DNA from: Trifolium pratense
Taxonomy: Eukaryota; Streptophyta; Magnoliopsida; Fabales; Fabaceae
Assembly: GCF_020283565.1 (NCBI RefSeq)
Contig: NC_060061.1
Location: 39,779,362-39,843,361 of the forward strand
Reading direction: 5' to 3'
Length of the DNA stretch: 64,000 nt
The notes beneath the pieces are model-generated. The model ran no database searches. It saw only the letters and a list, made by a program, of their open reading frames with translations, and had not been told where the DNA came from. The position numbers and the translations under genes are program-made. Below are positions 12,282-25,245 of this stretch, in pieces. The stretch's first letter is position 1, and each line of letters opens with the position of its first letter.

Positions 12282-12989
12282 TTATTCTTGCAAAAAGTCA
12301 TTCCAGATTAGGTCAGTTACTTGACCTTGTACTCCACCCTGAGTAGAACCACCTTCCTTGGCTGAAGAAGCAGATGTTGGAGAAGATGTTTCAACATTAA
12401 TTCTGACATCAATCTCAATCCCATCGGTTTCATCCTGAACTATGGTCTGAAGATACCATAGTAGTCCATAACTCTTGCAAGGGGACACAGGAGAATCAAC
12501 CATCAGTAGTTGATCAACCTTCAATATCAAATCATCCACACATGTAGGGACGTGCATATTATACAACCCCAAACCTTCTTCTAATGTTCAAACCTCTTGT
12601 CTTACTTTAAGATGTTTGATGCCATTCTTCTGAACCTATAGAGGAGATTCCCTCTAACAGGTATCTGGAACATTCTGATCCAACACAATATCAGGTATCA
12701 CAGATGTGACAGTACTTAGCACAACATCAGTCTTAGGTGCCAAAGATGTGCCAACATTCGACACAACATCATTCTCAGAGACAGATTCTTTGAGAGGCTC
12801 ATCAACAAACTCACTTGTGACCTTAGTGGAAGCATTAACTACATCAGATGGATTTCCCTTGATTAGTGTGCACCAGACAATGGAGAGAGGGATGCAACAT
12901 ATACTTCCTTTCACTTCAACACAAACACACATCTTGAAGGGAAGTAAAAACTTCGTCAATACCAGAGAACCATAATCCTTTGGTCCCAA
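12282..12989 (-). pseudogene. Env-like N-terminal fragments, degraded
   Basis: Two minus-strand frames (12989-12654 and 12572-12282) carry repeated DVV, VGTSL, VTSEFVDEPLKESVSENDVV and INVETSSPTSAS words, the same compositional signature as the 9.3-9.7 kb fragment. KGNPSDVVNAS resembles the usual start region of legume env-like proteins. There are stops between frames. Confidence 0.4.
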
Positions 12990-13973
12990 AAAAAATAAAT
13001 CCTCCTTGTTTAATCATGCATTCATACAACTATATATTATCACAAGAATATAACATGCATGGTTAAAACATCATATAACACATCAACACTGCACACCACT
13101 TCAACTACCACTTACTTGGATCAGACATGAACTAACCCAATGGTCAACCATATGTTGATCGTGTCCCAACAAACTTATCTAAGACATGTTTCTAGCGTAG
13201 AAACCATCTCAGACACAGATGCCTCCTCTTCCAGGTCAGGAGAAGGTTCCAAACATATGTAACCAACACACACACTTGTTTAGCACTCAAGCATCTGCCA
13301 TGCCCTACTGTCATCCAACAAGATTCTGCAGAATCTGCTCGGCAGATGTTCCGTCAGATGTTCCAACATCTGGTAAGACATCAGTTCCTTTTTAACGGAA
13401 CACACCAAGAAATCCTTTATCAAAGCCAATGGAGGTTAGATTTTTATAGTTGGAAGCAAAAATAAATTGCTCATAACTTTCTTCAGATCCCTTTTCAACA
13501 AACTCATACATGAGTGCCTCTATGAGTGGACTTAAGATCACCCCCAAGTATCTTTGTCATCTCTAACAAGTTAATTAAACAAACTCTCCTCGAGCATCAC
13601 CACACCAGGGCTTACATCATAGAACAGAGTGGTGCATCCTCAACAAACAAAACCACCAGGAGTTTTCCATCAGATATATATGCAGCGGAATTCAAACCAC
13701 AAAACTCCTCAACAAACTTCAGGCACACTACAATAACACATGTTTGAAAATAAATCAAACCATACAGCAACTCATCACAAGATCTACACGCCTGAACAAC
13801 AAAAGATAGGTCTAATACACACCCTATCATGAATAGTCCATCCCCCACTTCTAGGGACCATTCAATCAATGTGAACTTCTCCAAGTTCAAACAAATTTTC
13901 AGTATTTCTTACTTGCCCATAACCAGAAAGTATCTTCCCTAAGATCTCATCCAGAAAACAGAACAGGATGCCT

Positions 13974-13985
13974 GCTCTGATACCA
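13974..13985 (-). promoter_or_regulatory. Primer binding site (initiator tRNA-Met)
   Basis: The minus-strand TGGTATCAGAGC lies two bases inside the 5' LTR boundary. It is complementary to the 3' end of initiator tRNA-Met, the usual primer of plant Copia elements. It fixes the element's orientation as minus. Confidence 0.9.
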
Positions 13986-13987
13986 AT

Positions 13988-15305
13988 TGAAATTCTGGTA
14001 TAGCAGAACCAGATGTTGTATAGAATGTCGAGACATCTGGTCTGACATGAATAACACGGCAAGGCATATAACATTAAAACGGATACTGAGAAATAATGTT
14101 TTATCAGATGTTCCAACATTCAATTTAAAGAGAGTGTCATACTTAATGTTGGAACATCTTACGAAACATAATAAAATCAACAAGTAAATAAACTGCACAG
14201 GAAATTGTTAACCCAGTTCAGCCAACCTGCCTACTCTGGGGGATACCAATCCAGGAAGGAAATCCACTAATAGATCTAGTCACTAAGACCTCCAGCAAAC
14301 CCTTTGAATTTACGTCTTACACTAAGACCTCCAGCAAACCCTCGGTTTACGTCTTACACTAAGACCTCCAGCAAATCCTAGGTTTACGCCTTATGACCTC
14401 GACACTACTCATGCAACTTCTGCCTAGGAACTCCTAGACATGAGATCCCATCTCACTTCCACACAGCCAACACAACCTGTGTTGTTCATATAATGTTGAA
14501 TAAAATGTGGCGACAATCACCGTGACATATTTTACTCTTGCTTAAAAGCTTCGAGTAAATCACACATAGTTAACTCCGTACTTCAAAGCTTAGGAGTAAC
14601 CTTAAAACATTACAACTCAATAAAACACAGTCCTACTCAAGTATCAAATCAATACGTGAGAGGCTCACAAACACTATCTCTTTGCTTAAAAGCTTCAGAG
14701 ATATTACAAAACTCTACTCATTACCTAAAGGTTTCTGAGTGAGGACATAGTGACCATCTCACAACCCGAGTGGTTCACTTACACCAACTCTCCTAGAGAG
14801 TGGCTTAAAGACACGAAACCCTAAAGACTACATCTTTGATGAACAATGGTTTCGGTTCATTAAATCTTGGTCTTGAGTCTTCTTTATATAGACAGAGCTA
14901 GCACACTTCTGATCTTCCAAGATAAGCTTCAGAACACAGCTGGTCTTTGAGTCACGTCCAGCTAAGCAAATCAGACCTTAATAAAAACTTTCCTAAAATA
15001 GTTGATCTTCTTTAGGAAATAAACAATGTGTTGAATCATTCCATTAAGTCTTGATAAGAGCATATCTGCACTAATAACGTCTTGATCAGATCAAATCTTG
15101 ATATACACGTTTGTAGAGTGGATTTCCATATATAGCAGATACGTGTAATAAATGCGCGAGATTTGGGCAATCTGACTGTCGTACCCAAACATGTTACAAC
15201 ATTTGGTCCAACATCTTTTGTACCTAACATGTTGAAACATTTGGTCCAACATCTTGCTTGTATATTTGTTTTAGCAAAATGAGGCCAACACACAAATATC
15301 CAACA
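13988..15305 (-). repeat. 5' LTR of the Sirevirus-like element
   Basis: It matches the 3' LTR in length (1,318 bp) and in all the sequence compared. Near-identity of LTRs, which are identical at insertion, implies a very recent insertion or gene conversion. Confidence 0.9.
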
Positions 15306-15310
15306 AGGAC

Positions 15311-17345
15311 GTTGCGGGCCATCCAAATAGTATGAAGTGTATGCACAATACAAGCAATGTAGAGCTCGCAGAGCTGAGAACTAATGAAAGGGCAGCCGAG
15401 AACCAAATCCATAGGAAAGGAAGTATTCACAGTAAAACCAAGAGTAATGCTGACCCAACTCCAAATGGCAGAAGCGAAAGCGCAGTCAAGAAAAAGATGA
15501 GTTGACATTTCACAAGCGCTGTGACAAATCGAGCACCAAGAGACAATAGAACAATCACGAGCACATAGATTTTCATCTGTCGGCATCTTGTTGAGAATCA
15601 ATCTCCAAGCAATAAACGAATTCGACGGAGGAATGAAAGCTTGCCATCTCAGTTGGGAAGAGTACCACCCATCCAGTCATCCGTCCAATAAAAAACACGC
15701 AATTCGTCTTCTATGAGCCAACGAGAGTTCGAGAAGACAACCTGAATGTACCGCTTCAGTCCCGACCATATAGACGACTTAACTGCATATGAAATAGGCA
15801 AATGGTGACGTAAAAACCTGCTTCGGCAAAGTACAACCCATTGTTCATCACTAGCCAACAGAGTCCAGCTTAGTTTTAGAATAAGAGATTCGTTAATACG
15901 GCGTACCGAACGAAGACCTAAACCACCTTCATCAAAAGGTAAACAAACTTGCTTCCAAGACACGGTACAAATCTTTTTGGAGGATACATCTCCACTTCAA
16001 ATAAAATTTCTAATCAACTTGTCATGAATAATTGATTTTACTAACTGAACCCGACCCATAACGGAGAGAAGCATACCTTTGCAAGAGGCTAATTTAACTT
16101 TAATTCTATCAACTATAGCCTGGAAATAAATAGCCCTCGGCTTTCCTTGAAAGATAGGACACCCAAGATAAGTGAACGGAATCTGCCCAGCTGAGAAGCC
16201 TAACAAGTTGGCAATAACAGACAGTCTCACGGAAGAAATGGTACCGCCATAATATTTACTCTTAGCCTGGTTGATCAGTTGATCGGAAGCTTTACCGTAT
16301 TGTTTAAAAATAGGCAAGATGCATTTGATGTTAACTTTAGATGCCTTACAGAAAATCATGATATCATCCGCGTATAACACGTAGGAATCGAAACCCCTCT
16401 ACAGTAATTCATAGGCCTGAAAGAACTATTGACCAGCGCTATGGAGATAGCTCGACTGAGAACATCCTCGGCCAGACAAAATAAAAGAGGAGAAAGAGGA
16501 TCCCCTGTCGCACACCTCGCAGACAGTTGAAGAAGCCGACTGCCTTTCCATTAACTAAGATTGACAGTCTAGCGGAGCGGAGAATTTCTTCAATCCAAGC
16601 ACAAAAAATGGGGCTGAAACCAAACTGCTGAAGCACCGAGATAAGAAAGGACCACTCCAAAGTGTCAAAAGCCTTTCGAATATCAATTTTCAAAGCCAAG
16701 TTTCCCGCAAAACACTTCTTTTGGAGGACATTAATCGCTTCTGACGCCACTAAAACACAATCAGATATTTGTCGTCCATGTATGAAGCCACATTGCTGTT
16801 AAGAGTCCCACATCGGTTGAGAGATGGCCTGACTAAGTGTTTATATACTAGAGGCAATCCTCACCTTACAAGCCGGTTTTGTAAGGATGAGTTAAGCCCA
16901 ATACTTAATTCTAAGATGGTATCAGAGTCTCTCCACGATCCGTTGGGCCACCTGTTATCAGGCCCAATAGTGTTGGGCGTGAGGGGGTGTGTTAAGAGTC
17001 CCACATCGGTTGAGAGATGGCCTGACTAAGTGTTTATATACTAGAGGCAATACTTAATTCTAAGAATTGCTGCGTAGAAATAACTCTTGGGGGAACCGAG
17101 GCCAGCCGATCAGCAAGAGTTTTGGTTATTATCTTAAACTGAAAGTTAGCTAAAGCAATAGGACGAAACTCCCCCATATTATCCGCGCCAGGGACTTTGG
17201 GAATAAGCACAATTAGATTAGAGTTAAGGTTAGTGAGAAGTTTACCCTTGAGAAAGAAATCCTGAACAGCCAAATTCACATCCTGAACAGCCAAATACCG
17301 CTTCTTTAATTTCAAAATCAGAAGGAACCTTACATAACATGTCAT
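15311..17345 (-). pseudogene. LINE reverse transcriptase and zinc-binding domain (5' part)
   Basis: Minus-strand pieces in order: NLIVLIPKVPGADNMGEFRPIAL; the palm with LALKIDIRKAFDTLEW and SILVNGKAVGFFNCLRGVRQG; the catalytic VLYADDIMIF; FTYLGCPIFQGKPR; CLPFDEGGLGLRS; then the zinc-binding region with CSICHSACEMSTHLFLDC. Frame is lost just after GVRQG and again just before YADD, and the TRIM splits the domain at 16797. The Sirevirus-like element cuts it off after IWMARN. It is not functional. Confidence 0.85.
16797..17065 (+). mobile_element. TRIM (terminal-repeat retrotransposon in miniature)
   Basis: The LTR at 16797-16916 (120 bp, starting TGTTAAGAGTCCCACATCGG) is repeated at 16990-17065 with an internal loss of about 44 bp. 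The 5-bp duplication ATTGC flanks it (16792-16796, 17066-17070). A tRNA-Met primer site TGGTATCAGAG follows the first LTR at 16917, and a purine tract GTGAGGGGGTG precedes the second. There is no coding capacity. It is inserted in the LINE RT domain in the opposite orientation. Confidence 0.92.
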
Positions 17346-17548
17346 TATCCATATGTGAAATGAGAGTGGGAATGGTTGCAGACACTAGAGCATTTTGACT
17401 ACAATTATAAGACCAAGTTATTTATATATGTTGGTCTAAAATAAAAGGCACAAGTTAACAATTTTTAATATTAGAGTATTTATTATGTTGGTAAAAAATA
17501 AAATAAAACTAAAAATACAATTAAATAATTTATTTTTTTGACTAAGGT

Positions 17549-17866
17549 TCTGTTTGGTAAAGCTAGCTTATAGCTGAAAAGCTAGTAAAATAAAATTAAA
17601 GTGTTTGACAAATTTAACTGTTGTAAGTACAAAATGCAATAAAAATACATGATTAGTGGATAGTAATTATCATTTAAAAGAAAATAAAAATAATAAGGAT
17701 AAATATGGAATTAAATGTAAAAAGCTATAAGTTATAAGTTCCTATGCTATTTAAATAACATCTCAAAAAATGCTATAAGCTACTTAGATAAGTTTGATAC
17801 AAAACACGTCAATTTTTATCAAATAAACTTATAAACTAGTCCAATAAGCAGACTTACCAGACACAC
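17549..17866. mobile_element. Candidate hAT-like MITE
   Basis: The left end TCTGTTTGGTAA is imperfectly complementary to TTACCAGACAC near 17854-17864. The interior repeats AGCTTATAGCT/ATAAGCTA words typical of legume foldback MITEs. I could not define an exact target duplication. Confidence 0.4.
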
Positions 17867-17898
17867 GCTAGTAATTTTTTCCTTTTATTTTTTGGGTC

Positions 17899-18063
17899 AT
17901 GTTAACATGTGCCCTAAGGGCACATGATAAGATACCTAAATATAGAAATTTAGCATTTAATGATACAAAATATTAAATATTAAAAGAGTTGATTACACGA
18001 TTTTCAAGAACATATTTCCACATTTATCTCATTAAAATGTGCCTTAAGGTCACAAGTTAACAT
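17899..18063. mobile_element. MITE with GTTAAC…GGGCACA termini
   Basis: Terminal inverted repeats of about 27 bp (ATGTTAACATGTGCCCTAAG at the left, its imperfect complement at 18037-18063) enclose an AT-rich centre. A second member of the same family, similar in length and core words, lies at 60524-60691. It ends about 35 bp before the TATA box of HEIP1. Confidence 0.7.
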
Positions 18064-18096
18064 TTTTCTTATTTTTTTCTTTTTCTAACGATAGAG

Positions 18097-18103
18097 TATA
18101 TAA
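18097..18103 (+). promoter_or_regulatory. TATA box of HEIP1
   Basis: TATATAA lies about 350 bases before the chosen start codon. A pyrimidine-rich leader with many TTCTTC words follows, as is usual in plant 5' untranslated regions. Confidence 0.5.
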
Positions 18104-18454
18104 GGAAGGTTGAGCCTCTTCCCGCGGTGCAACTTTAGCTGAAAATTGAAATTTATACAAATCAACGGCTTCTTCTTGATCTTCAGCTTATCAATTTCCA
18201 CCTTTCAACGTTCATCTTCTCTTCTTCGTTACTCTACGATACAAAACATTCAATTCGCTATTTCAGGTTTCTTCTTCCTTTTCTTCGATTCCATTAATCT
18301 GTAATCGCAAATTCTCTCTCTTACATTGCTTCATCATTACTTTTTTACTTGTTCCTCGAATCACACTTTTTCCAATCCAATTTTCAAATTCGGTTATTTC
18401 AACATTGCAATTTTGATTCGTTTCTACTTTAGGTTTTTGATCGCATTCGACACG

Positions 18455-21400
18455 ATGTTGCAATGGATGGGAGGATCGAGAAGGAAAGTTACTGCTGTGA
18501 GTTCTTTTGTTCGTTTTTGCAGAAATTTTAATTATCTTTGGTGCTTAATTTAACATGCTTTCAATCTTACTGTGATATACTGCATAATTAGAGAGGAAGA
18601 AAAAAAAAACAGAATCTGAATATTAATTGAAGGATTAACAGTGTTTCGTGTAATAGTACATGATGAACTTTTTTGTATTGAAATGATGATATGTAAATGT
18701 AGTGCTTTGATTGATCCAGAAGATTACATAATCTGATTATTGATTACGCAGTCATGAAAATTATGAGGTTTTCTGAAGTACAAAAAAATATAGTTATTTT
18801 ATTTCCATCGGAACAAATTCGGAATGTGATTTTCATGGTTTACTATTAGTAGAAGTGATATTTAGCTTATCATGTCCTTCCGAATTGCAATATGTTTGAA
18901 CCGAGAAACTGACATGATGTTTGTTTTTTTTTTGTTTTCTTCTGCTATCCGATTATTCTATCTATTTGGTGCATGATGGATTTTGTGCTGAGATGGGAAA
19001 TTTCAGTCGAGGATGTCTACACAGAAGAGGTAAAAAGCATAGATGTTAATTATACTTGTATGTGGAATCTGGTTGGTTGAGACTTCGAGGAGTGATTCTG
19101 TTGAGCTTTGTTGGTTGTTTTCTGGCATTGTAATGAATTCTTATTTCCACCAGGCAGAAGCAATACTTTGAACAAAGGAAGCGACAACAACAAAATGTTC
19201 ATATCACGGGGTCAGATAATCGGGCTGAAAGCTCAGGCGTAGGTGGACAAATCCACAAAGAACATCAGTCTCTGGACATTCTTAATTTGCTAAACTTATC
19301 AAAAAATGCACAGGAATACAATTCTTTCAGCCAGAATGGTAAGTCTCTATTGTTCTTTCTGCATAGCAGTTTTTTGCTGCTGCTATAGTCTTGGAAAGTG
19401 AGTTTTTCATGTCAGTTTAAACATACCACTATTTTTGTGTGGCATATATTGTTTATTTACGTAGTTTCCCGAATCCCAATCTGGCCGTGTTTGGAATATA
19501 CATGAAGCATGGCCTGACACTAGCTAGTGGAAGGTTATTTATAGTTGACTGCTGAATTAAATATCAGCAAAACCTTTTCAGGATCGGTTCTGTTTGCTTA
19601 CAAAAGAGAGAAGGTTTCTTATTATAAGGTTTTCGAGAAAATAAATCATTCCTGCATTGTATGATCCACTCACTTTCTTTCTCCTGATTTTCACGTTTTA
19701 CTAATTAACTAGAATGGGAATGATTCCAGTATATTAAAAAATAGATGCCAATTTTGGTTAACAAGTCATTAGGCTCAGAAAATTCAGGTTCTGATAGGCT
19801 TCCTATATGATAGCCATGTGATATGGTGGGGAAAATGATTAATAGGATCAAGGATTACTATCCAAATTATGTTGCTAAATGTATGTGCTGTAGCTTCTTG
19901 TTTCTTTTGTTCTGATGACTTCATATTTCTTTTCTTGATTATGTTCAGTTTACTAAAATTATCAATTTCCCAATATTGTACAATAGTGAAAGGGAGGGAC
20001 GATGGAGACGTCTTTTCTGTGATGCCAGGCATTGTCTCAAGAAATCAACCAAGAATACCTACCATAGAGGAGACTACTGCAAATGCTTGCGGATTTGAAG
20101 AAAGTATGAGCTCTAGTACATTTGGTCAACTTTGTTAACTGTCAAGTCTTAATGGTTCCATTTAATGCAATTTGGAACTGAGATATGTAGCATATGGTGA
20201 ATGTATACAGAAGAAGCAGGAGTACCTTTAAGCTGCCAGATTGAAACATCACCAAAGAAGTGAGTGGATACTTTTATATGTTGTTTTTATTGAGCATTCA
20301 AATTTATATCTTAAAGCAACTTAGTAGATAGAAGGGGCTCTTTATGAGGTTGGAGAGTGATTACATTGCTTTCTTATAAGCATTATTTTACTTGTTTCTT
20401 CTAACTTATTGCTCCACTTAAGACATCGGCAGCAAATGATTTAATGTGTTCTCGCTACTCAAATAATATAGAAGCATATGCCAAATATACTTGTATCCAC
20501 TGGTTGCTTGACTGCTTTTGATGACTGCACTATGCTTTTTTCCTTCATTTTATGGGTGTGCACCGTGCAGGAGTTGGATTAGTGAGGTTGGAAATTTTAA
20601 GACTTCATTAGTTGCCTTAGTTTCTTTCGCTCGGGAAGTTTTAGAACTCTGGAGTCTGGACTAAACTAATCAAACTAATTTAAATATAAACCAAATGATA
20701 GAATTTGAAACCGTCCAAACCTTTAATTGGTTTGTTTTGGTTCTGTCACCCCCTTATTCCCTTTACAGATCTCTCTTTTTCTTATCTTCTTTGGGTTTGG
20801 TTAAGTGCGACATTGACAGAAATTACTTGTGAATTTGTCTATATGGTTTGGCTTAGTTATTTTTAGGCCAACCTTCAACCACCACATATTTGTTCATGCT
20901 ATTCTTCATAGTGATATTTTAATCGCTTGACAGACTTTTACGAAGTGCTCCCGATCACCACAGAACCGCTTTTGATGGACAACAAAGACATCGGAAGACA
21001 GCAACAGATCCATGTAAGCTAAGAAGCATATTATAGATATTCAAGAAGTGTATGTTGGTTGTCAATGTAAGCCCATACATGTTGGTTGAGGCCAGATAAC
21101 TAGAAACTCTTGAACATTTACTTATTTTTTCTTCTTTTCTCCAAACTTCTTCCTCTCACTTATTGATTTCTCTTTGTTTGTAGACTCACTATCTGTCATT
21201 GATTTGCTTTGTGAGGATGAGCTTAATCCCACTGTGGAAAAGTCTCCGACTTGTGAAGATCATGTTTCTTTTTCACTTGAAGGTAAGTGACTCTTTTTAC
21301 TCATATAACATATCGTATCCCCTCTCATTTAATATTGTATTATTTTTGGGATCACTGTACTTATTGTTATATACTCATCAACAACATGTATGGGCAGTTG

Positions 21401-24400
21401 CCTTTGAAATTTGTCACAAAGCAAAGTCGCTGACTGAATTTTGTCTCTTACAGTGAAGTTTTGATGATGATTAATTTTGTGATGTTCAAATTTAGCAATG
21501 AAACTATAAGTCATATAAGTTTCTTATTCCGATGTTCAGTATCATACTATCTTAAAAATTTCTATGTTGGCCTTTGTCGCTGAAATTAAATGTCAGTTTC
21601 ACAATTGATATTTTCAATATATAGCTTCTCTTACATGTATTGTTACTTAGATGATTGTATGATCTTCTTTCACATTCGGATAAAGTGGAACTTTATTTAT
21701 ATCAATGTTTATCTGATTGTCTGTTACTCTGACATTTTTTTTCATATAACATTAACAAAATCCTTCTAGGTTTGGGTAAAGTTGGAACAGAGACACCAGT
21801 TCATTCACCACAACAACAGGCTAGGTAACCAAATTGATCATTTTTAAGATATATCACCTGTCCATCACTTCTTTATGTATGGTTATTCTGTTAACAGTAA
21901 ATATTTTTTCAACATTCCCAGTTGGTGATTAGTGAAACTACTATTAATCACATGAATTTTAGTGCAAAATATAAAAATTTGCTTCAAATCACAGTATCAC
22001 CAAAGTATATTCACACACACCAATGAAAACATGTACCGTTTTCCATTTTAATTGGTTAATAATAATTTTTTTTAAAATTTTTAATTATGCTACTAAAATA
22101 GATTTCTGGGACTTGTAGTCTCTTGTGTGTAATAAAATCCTAGATTAACCTTTGTCCTATAACAGTAAAGAAAAACAACCTGTCGTATTCTGTTCTATTG
22201 GTTTCAACCTTCTTGGTGGAACTAAAACGCACTACTTTTCTCACTTGTTGTCCAGTTCTATAAAGATTTTAATTCTCTACATATACAGAACTCATTTTTT
22301 CTGCTTTTCCTGCTTAGAGCTGTCTACCAAACACCAGCTTAAATGAACATTTTAAATGCTGTTCTAGTTCTCTATGTGCCTTTGCTGTCAGGCATTCAAC
22401 TAGTTACCTTTTGCCACTTACGATTGTTGCATTCAAGTCACTGATTACCGCCAGGCATCTTGATTGTACTTGTATCCTTCTTTTCTGGGTTTAAAAATTG
22501 CATAAAACTAACCTTATACCTTTTATGTAATTGCCATGACTATGAGGTATTAACTCTATCTAATGTTCCTTAACAATTTGCCATATAGTACTTGTAAATG
22601 ACTTGGACTATCGTTCCTTTAGGTTCATTAAATTAGCCTTAGTCATTCATACAAAAACTACTTTTAAGTTGTTCTGTAATATAAAATTGAAATTCTATGG
22701 GGTTGACACGAAAGACAACACAACAGAAGCAAGCTTGTAGCATTATTGGAAATTTCACAGGCTGCTGCTAACCAAGACAAATAGAAGAATTTTGAACATG
22801 TTTTGGAATTGGTGGTTTGCAGAACTCCATACAGAAGATCTCCATTTCTGAAGGATGGAAGGAAAGCAAAGTTAAAGAACCTTAGCCACATGCTGGATGA
22901 CATTGAACTTGAAGTGGTGAGGCAATATTTTTTATACATATATTTTAATTTTCTTTAATAATTTTACATTCATCTTCTGAAGCTATGTTAGTTTTTTTTT
23001 TTAAAAATAAATAATAACTTTAATGTTGGTATGGTTTAGATAACATTTTCTCAATTACCCACCAGATTTATTATTTATTTTACATATGTTTAAGTTGAAA
23101 AATATTATTTCCTGCACTCTGTAATGACAAGAGTTATACACCAGGAAGTTGCCCAAAGTTAATGTTTTCAGCTTAAAATGAAGTTGAGAAGGTTTAAGTA
23201 ACAAAAAAGAGTTGGGATTTCAAAAAATGAGTGAGATCTTATTTCATGGAACAAAGTGTAATTCCCTCAAGACATTCCCATGCATGCTGACATCTACTTC
23301 TTGAGTCTTGTATCTCGTTCTTTTAGTCTTTTCCACCTTTTTAATTTTAAAATTGTGAAATGTGACTCACTACATATAGGATACAATGATGCAAGATATT
23401 GGGGTTTCACCTATCAGTTCAAGTTTCCCATCTAACAAAATGAAGCAAAGTTCAGCAGTTATTGAAGACCACAAGCTTTTTTATGACCATGCTGACAAAA
23501 ATGAATCTTCCATTAATGAAGAGTTCTTCCGCAAGACTGAAAATAATGAAAACAATAAAGACAGATGGAATGGTAATCTAAAGCTTCCTATTTTCCATTT
23601 TACTATGTTATATCTTAACATAACGCAATTACCTATATGCATATGTTGCTTTGCATATTTAACTTCTTCTAACTTATTGGGAATACAGTAACTATTTTGT
23701 TCTACACCTTCTATCAAGCACATATGAAATTGCCATAATGCCTCTCCTCTGAAAAGAAGGACAACAAGAAAAAATAGCATTCCTGTATAATTTGCGTCAG
23801 TTTAATTTCCTGGATTAATGATTCAGTTAAAGCCTGCACAATGCACAGTCGTTTTCTACATGTCTAGCTTCTAAGTATACTTAATCTGTTAAAAGACCAG
23901 GGTTGGCCTAGTTTCATGGTCACACATTCAGTTTTTCCAATTCATGGCATGACAAATTTTATTGATATTTGAATTATGTTTTTTACCCTTTAGTGTTTCG
24001 TGTACAGCATGTTCTGTCTTCCTTGACGAGAAATTTGACAAAGGGATAGGATATGATACCTCATATGAGAAGCCTTTTCAAATGGATCGTGAATCTCCTG
24101 AATTATTTAAAAGAGGGGCCTGCAACATGGAAAGTTATGGTTTTGAAGACCTCCTTCCAGCACAATGGTATTTATTTGCTGTATTTAAGAACACTGCATA
24201 CTTTCCCATGTTTCTTACAATAATACTTTTGTCTTAAAGATGTCTGTTGTGTATGGCTCTGTAGGCCTTCAACCACAACAAGGAAAGATGTCAAGATGGC
24301 TGGTACAGTTTGCTTCCTTAGACCGTCATTTTAAATTCGACTCACTGTTTTAAAAAATATTCTTGGAATACCAACGACACTAACAACACCTCATTTAATT

Positions 24401-25183
24401 TCTACCCATTCTAGTTAGTTCACAACCATAAGTTTCCATTGTTTTGTTTTGTCATGCACCTAATATTTTTAGAGGATTGCCTGATCATTTGACACTTCAT
24501 TAACATGCGAATCTTCTATCTTATTTTATTAAGAATGATGTTACCTACACAGTTGTTGGTTATGCTCAGATTGTGCTAGAATTTTTCACATTTATGACAG
24601 TACCTATGGTTTTATTTTCTACATCAATGTTAGTTATTTTTAACTTCTCATAGGAGGTTAAAATTTCATCTACTAGATTGATAGTCATTGTGATTCACTC
24701 ATTCCTAGAACTGATGTCATGTAATGAACATGTAACTTGTGCACCTTCATTTGTTTGTGAGACCATAACATATTGGCATAACGATTTATTTACCATTCTA
24801 TGCTGCTGTTTACTGTTATGCTGTTTTTCTCTATCTTCAGAGCCACTGGCTTCATTTTCCGCAGACCCATTGGAGGAGGATTTTAATTTCTGTGGTGCTA
24901 GCAGGACAAGGTATGAACATTATTCTTAGATGTGTGCTCTGTTGTTGATGAGCATTTTCTTATGTTTTTGTGTGGTCATAAATGTTTTAGATCATATGGG
25001 AATTTCAATGCGCAAAATTTAATCCCAGAAGATGTAAGAGACAGTTCGAGCTTGTTGAGGTAAAATCAGAATAATGCTAGGTTTCAAGGTGATTTCATCT
25101 GTTTCTTTATATTGTTACTTGTGTCTGACTATTATTTATGTATGAAATATCAGCGAAGAGTCAAGCTCAGCCACTACTGGTAT

Positions 25184-25245
<62 letters not shown>

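Larger units (their letters stand above)
5897..15305 (-). mobile_element. Non-autonomous Sirevirus-like (Copia) LTR retrotransposon
   Basis: Two 1,318-bp direct repeats (5897-7214 and 13988-15305) bound a 6.8-kb interior. The flanks are an exact 5-bp duplication AGGAC (5892-5896 and 15306-15310). Read on the minus strand the LTRs run TGTTGG...TTTCA. The primer site for initiator tRNA-Met lies at 13974-13985. A polypurine tract AAAGGGGGAGAT lies next to the 3' LTR at about 7215-7227, with several further purine tracts behind it, a Sirevirus hallmark. I find no gag, protease, integrase or RT, only env-like fragments, so it must have moved with help from a relative. It sits inside the LINE between the zinc-binding and RNase H domains. 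Confidence 0.88.
5053..17403 (-). mobile_element. LINE (plant L1-type), 5'-truncated, carrying two nested insertions
   Basis: The element reads on the minus strand. Its 5' end is at 17403 and its 3' poly(A) tail appears as a T-run at 5054-5062. It is bounded by an exact 14-bp duplication ATTATAAGACCAAG at 5039-5052 and 17404-17417. Order from its 5' end: part of the reverse transcriptase, a zinc-binding RT-associated domain, and RNase H. Without the nested Sirevirus-like element (5897-15305) and TRIM (16797-17065) it is only about 2.7 kb, against roughly 5-7 kb for full-length plant LINEs. The endonuclease and ORF1 are missing, as expected from incomplete reverse transcription. It is broken and inactive. 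Confidence 0.9.
17418..18090. other. Upstream region of HEIP1 with two MITE-like insertions
   Basis: There is no coding sequence. It contains the two MITE-like elements listed next and otherwise AT-rich DNA. The 14-bp LINE target duplication ends at 17417. Confidence 0.6.

Noticed and set aside
5897..15305. Segmental duplication of a 1.3-kb unit
   Set aside because: TG…CA ends, 5-bp target duplication, PBS and PPT show that the repeats are LTRs.
16769..17029. 86-codon plus-strand frame
   Set aside because: It is a chance frame across the TRIM and flanking LINE.
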